Positions 62,696 to 64,000 of a stretch of DNA of 64,000 nucleotides are shown here, piece after piece. A program made the translations under genes and the position numbers. Each line of letters begins with the position of its first letter. The stretch's first letter is position 1. Origin of the DNA: Bacteroidota bacterium (lineage in GTDB: Bacteria; Bacteroidota; Bacteroidia; Bacteroidales; WCHB1-69); NCBI GenBank assembly GCA_017860455.1, contig JAGDMF010000001.1, positions 1 through 64,000 on the forward strand, written 5' to 3'. The notes below the pieces were generated by a model. That model did no database searches and was not told where the DNA came from. It saw only the letters and a list, made by a program, of their open reading frames with translations.

Positions 62696-63601
62696 TTAAA
62701 ATTTTCTTAATTTCTTTTTATCTACCCCGGGATCAAGGATCACCTCAGCAGGTGGAGTGAGTAATAGCTCAGGATTATTGATATATCTGGCAAATTCTCT
62801 CATGGATTTGGCATAATAATATCCATCACAAACTCTCTCATCCAATGTAAACTTAAGACCAATGATTCGATCCTTCTGCATTTTCTCATTTTCATCCATG
62901 GACAACTCAAACTCTTTTTTACCAATAGCCAAAAATATGGAAGTTGTACCAAATTCATACAAATGATGATATACAGGAGGGATACCAATAGTTCCTACAT
63001 GAGTTATAAATGCACTGCTATGAAACGGGCTTGCTTTTAATAACGCACCGGGAAGTAATCCAACTTTGTCTAATTGGTAAAACAGCCAGATCAACATTCT
63101 TAATACGAAATCGGGTAAAATGGAAATAATATTAGCCAACTTATCAGTATGGTTATTTTCATTATCCACTTTATTCTCTTGTATCAATTTATCCATAGTT
63201 TTTGATACTTCAAATAACGTATCTGTGGGTTCAAACTCGGCAATAAAAATCCCTTCTTTTCCTTCATCAGTAAGAGCTTGTTTAAAAACTAATGCAATCT
63301 TAATGGAATCTCTGGCATAAATTTTATTCCACACGACAAACCTGTTCAGCATGGGTCTTTGAGAAAATACCCTGACCATAGTAGCTGCAACGACATGAAG
63401 TGCACTCAGATTGGGAAGTTTATCTTTATGTTTTCTGATAAACTCATCAATTTTATCAATATTTACGGTTTGTTCATATAAATTCTGAGAATCCAATCTG
63501 GTTCTCATAAAAAATGGACTTAATCTCATCATAGGGTCGATTTTAGTAATTTTCCATCCATCAGACCGATCAAATAATCCCTTTTTAAAATATTTTTTCA
63601 T
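62696..63601 (-). CDS. CAT/E2-fold acyltransferase-like protein lacking the catalytic His
   Basis: 301 residues with the chloramphenicol acetyltransferase / 2-oxoacid dehydrogenase E2 catalytic fold. Near 255 the motif that normally reads DHRxxDG is LDERVCDGYYYAKSM, so the catalytic histidine is replaced by Glu. I recall a group of annotated E2-like proteins with DER-x-x-DG, so this is probably a family trait rather than a fresh mutation. There is no lipoyl domain and no other dehydrogenase subunit nearby. A hydrophobic stretch (FVLRMLIWLFYQL, near 165) is unusual for a soluble E2. The reaction is unknown. Confidence 0.7.
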   Translation of the reverse strand: MKKYFKKGLFDRSDGWKITKIDPMMRLSPFFMRTRLDSQNLYEQTVNIDKIDEFIRKHKDKLPNLSALHVVAATMVRVFSQRPMLNRFVVWNKIYARDSIKIALVFKQALTDEGKEGIFIAEFEPTDTLFEVSKTMDKLIQENKVDNENNHTDKLANIISILPDFVLRMLIWLFYQLDKVGLLPGALLKASPFHSSAFITHVGTIGIPPVYHHLYEFGTTSIFLAIGKKEFELSMDENEKMQKDRIIGLKFTLDERVCDGYYYAKSMREFARYINNPELLLTPPAEVILDPGVDKKKLRKF

Positions 63602-63617
63602 AACTACAATTTGAACG

Positions 63618-63625
63618 CAAAGATA
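63618..63625 (-). promoter_or_regulatory. -7 promoter box TATCTTTG
   Basis: TATCTTTG on the minus strand, 16 bases before the ATG at 63601. Confidence 0.45.
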
Positions 63626-63829
63626 CTAAAAAAGATTAAGAAATGTTAAAACTTTAGAACAAGCTAATCTGAAAGTCAACTTTTGGATTAGTTAAACAAA
63701 ATTCACATTTACAAGCAAGAATTATCTATTTGATAAATAGTATTTTGCAACTATTTTAAAAAAGAAAAAGTTAACTACTTTTTTAAGGAAAGTAAAACGA
63801 TAAAACTTATAATATGTCGTAATTTTTAT

Positions 63830-63837
63830 TAATTTTG
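63830..63837 (+). promoter_or_regulatory. -7 promoter box TAATTTTG
   Basis: TAATTTTG lies 33 bases before the GTG start of the phytoene/squalene synthase gene. Confidence 0.45.
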
Positions 63838-63870
63838 CATCTAAGAATTAACCTACATAATAACATAACC

Positions 63871-64000
63871 GTGAAAATCAATTATCTTGCCCTCTATTTT
63901 GATGTTTCTTCAGAGATTTCCAGAGTCGTTACTCAAAAATACAGTACCTCATTTTACTGGGCTTCCCAATTTTTTGATCAGGAAACAAAAAAAGCCATTT
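63871..64000 (+). CDS. Phytoene/squalene synthase, 5' part only
   Basis: Forty-three codons from the GTG at 63871 to the window edge: MKINYLALYFDVSSEISRVV is followed by TQKYSTSFYWASQFFDQETK. The segment T-x-K-Y-S-T-S-F is the conserved start of trans-isoprenyl diphosphate synthases that join two prenyl diphosphates head to head (CrtB, HpnC/D, SQS). In Bacteroidota such a gene most often makes phytoene for carotenoids. Which of these it is cannot be decided from 43 residues. An ATG alternative start is not seen. Confidence 0.75.
   Translation, partial: MKINYLALYFDVSSEISRVVTQKYSTSFYWASQFFDQETKKAI

Overview
The window is AT-rich bacterial DNA from a member of the Bacteroidota. The lineage call rests on several independent signs: C-terminal type IX secretion (T9SS) sorting domains on secreted proteins, a PorE-like TPR/propeller/OmpA protein, fused MurF-alanine racemase, fused SecDF, fused NagB-LmbE, absence of Shine-Dalgarno sequences, and the Bacteroidota -7 promoter box TAnnTTTG in front of many genes. 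I cannot place it more finely. A phytoene/squalene synthase start at the right edge hints at carotenoid or hopanoid-type synthesis. No rRNA, CRISPR array, transposase, phage module or plasmid origin was seen; one tRNA (Gln-UUG) is present.

Layout. 1-4.0 kb (minus): the start of a secreted protein cut by the window edge, a second T9SS cargo protein whose 5' end is a 73-bp exact copy of the first, and an acyl-CoA ligase. 4.1-8.6 kb (plus): a hotdog thioesterase, tadA, glmM, a LytTR membrane regulator and a nitronate monooxygenase-like flavoprotein. 8.7-18.5 kb (minus): a run nusA-infB-pdxA-murF/alr-CapD-like dehydratase, linking translation, B6 synthesis, cell wall precursors and surface sugar synthesis. 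18.6-26.8 kb (minus): tRNA-Gln, grpE-dnaJ behind a sequence that fits the sigma-54 consensus, the PorE-like protein and secDF. 26.9-33.8 kb: two tandem 1,140-residue VIT/vWA/TPR/DUF2135 surface proteins. 34.2-41.0 kb: PAS protein, nucleoside transporter, FAH hydrolase, a barrel protein, ruvB, a TPR lipoprotein, recA and a second barrel protein.

41.0-49.8 kb is the accessory part: mostly small plus-strand genes of unclear role (isochorismatase-like hydrolase, T9SS protein, sugar N-acetyltransferase, membrane-anchored Nudix-like protein, YD-repeat-like secreted protein, a lipoprotein that looks like a free SecD P1-head domain), with a DUF4919-SIMPL pair on the minus strand. 49.9-56.4 kb (minus): tex, sufS, a small membrane protein, tilS and aminopeptidase P. 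56.5-59.9 kb (plus): TetR regulator, DUF4340 protein, ribD, IMPACT protein. 60.0-63.6 kb (minus): small secreted protein, NagB-LmbE, and a CAT/E2-fold acyltransferase-like protein, divergent from the phytoene/squalene synthase start.

The most unusual feature is not a gene. Intergenic spacers, often touching stop codons, are built of short imperfectly repeated words (for example TTAGCACATTAGC, ACGTTAAACGTTCGACGTT, ACACTGTGAAAC, GAATGCTCGAATGCTC, GTTACCTGTTACC, GGGTTTT, TTTTTCA, CTGCAGACTGC). The same word families recur at spacers tens of kilobases apart, several are laid side by side in one spacer, many form perfect hairpins, one supplies the last codons of a gene and one has replaced the promoter of a duplicated gene.
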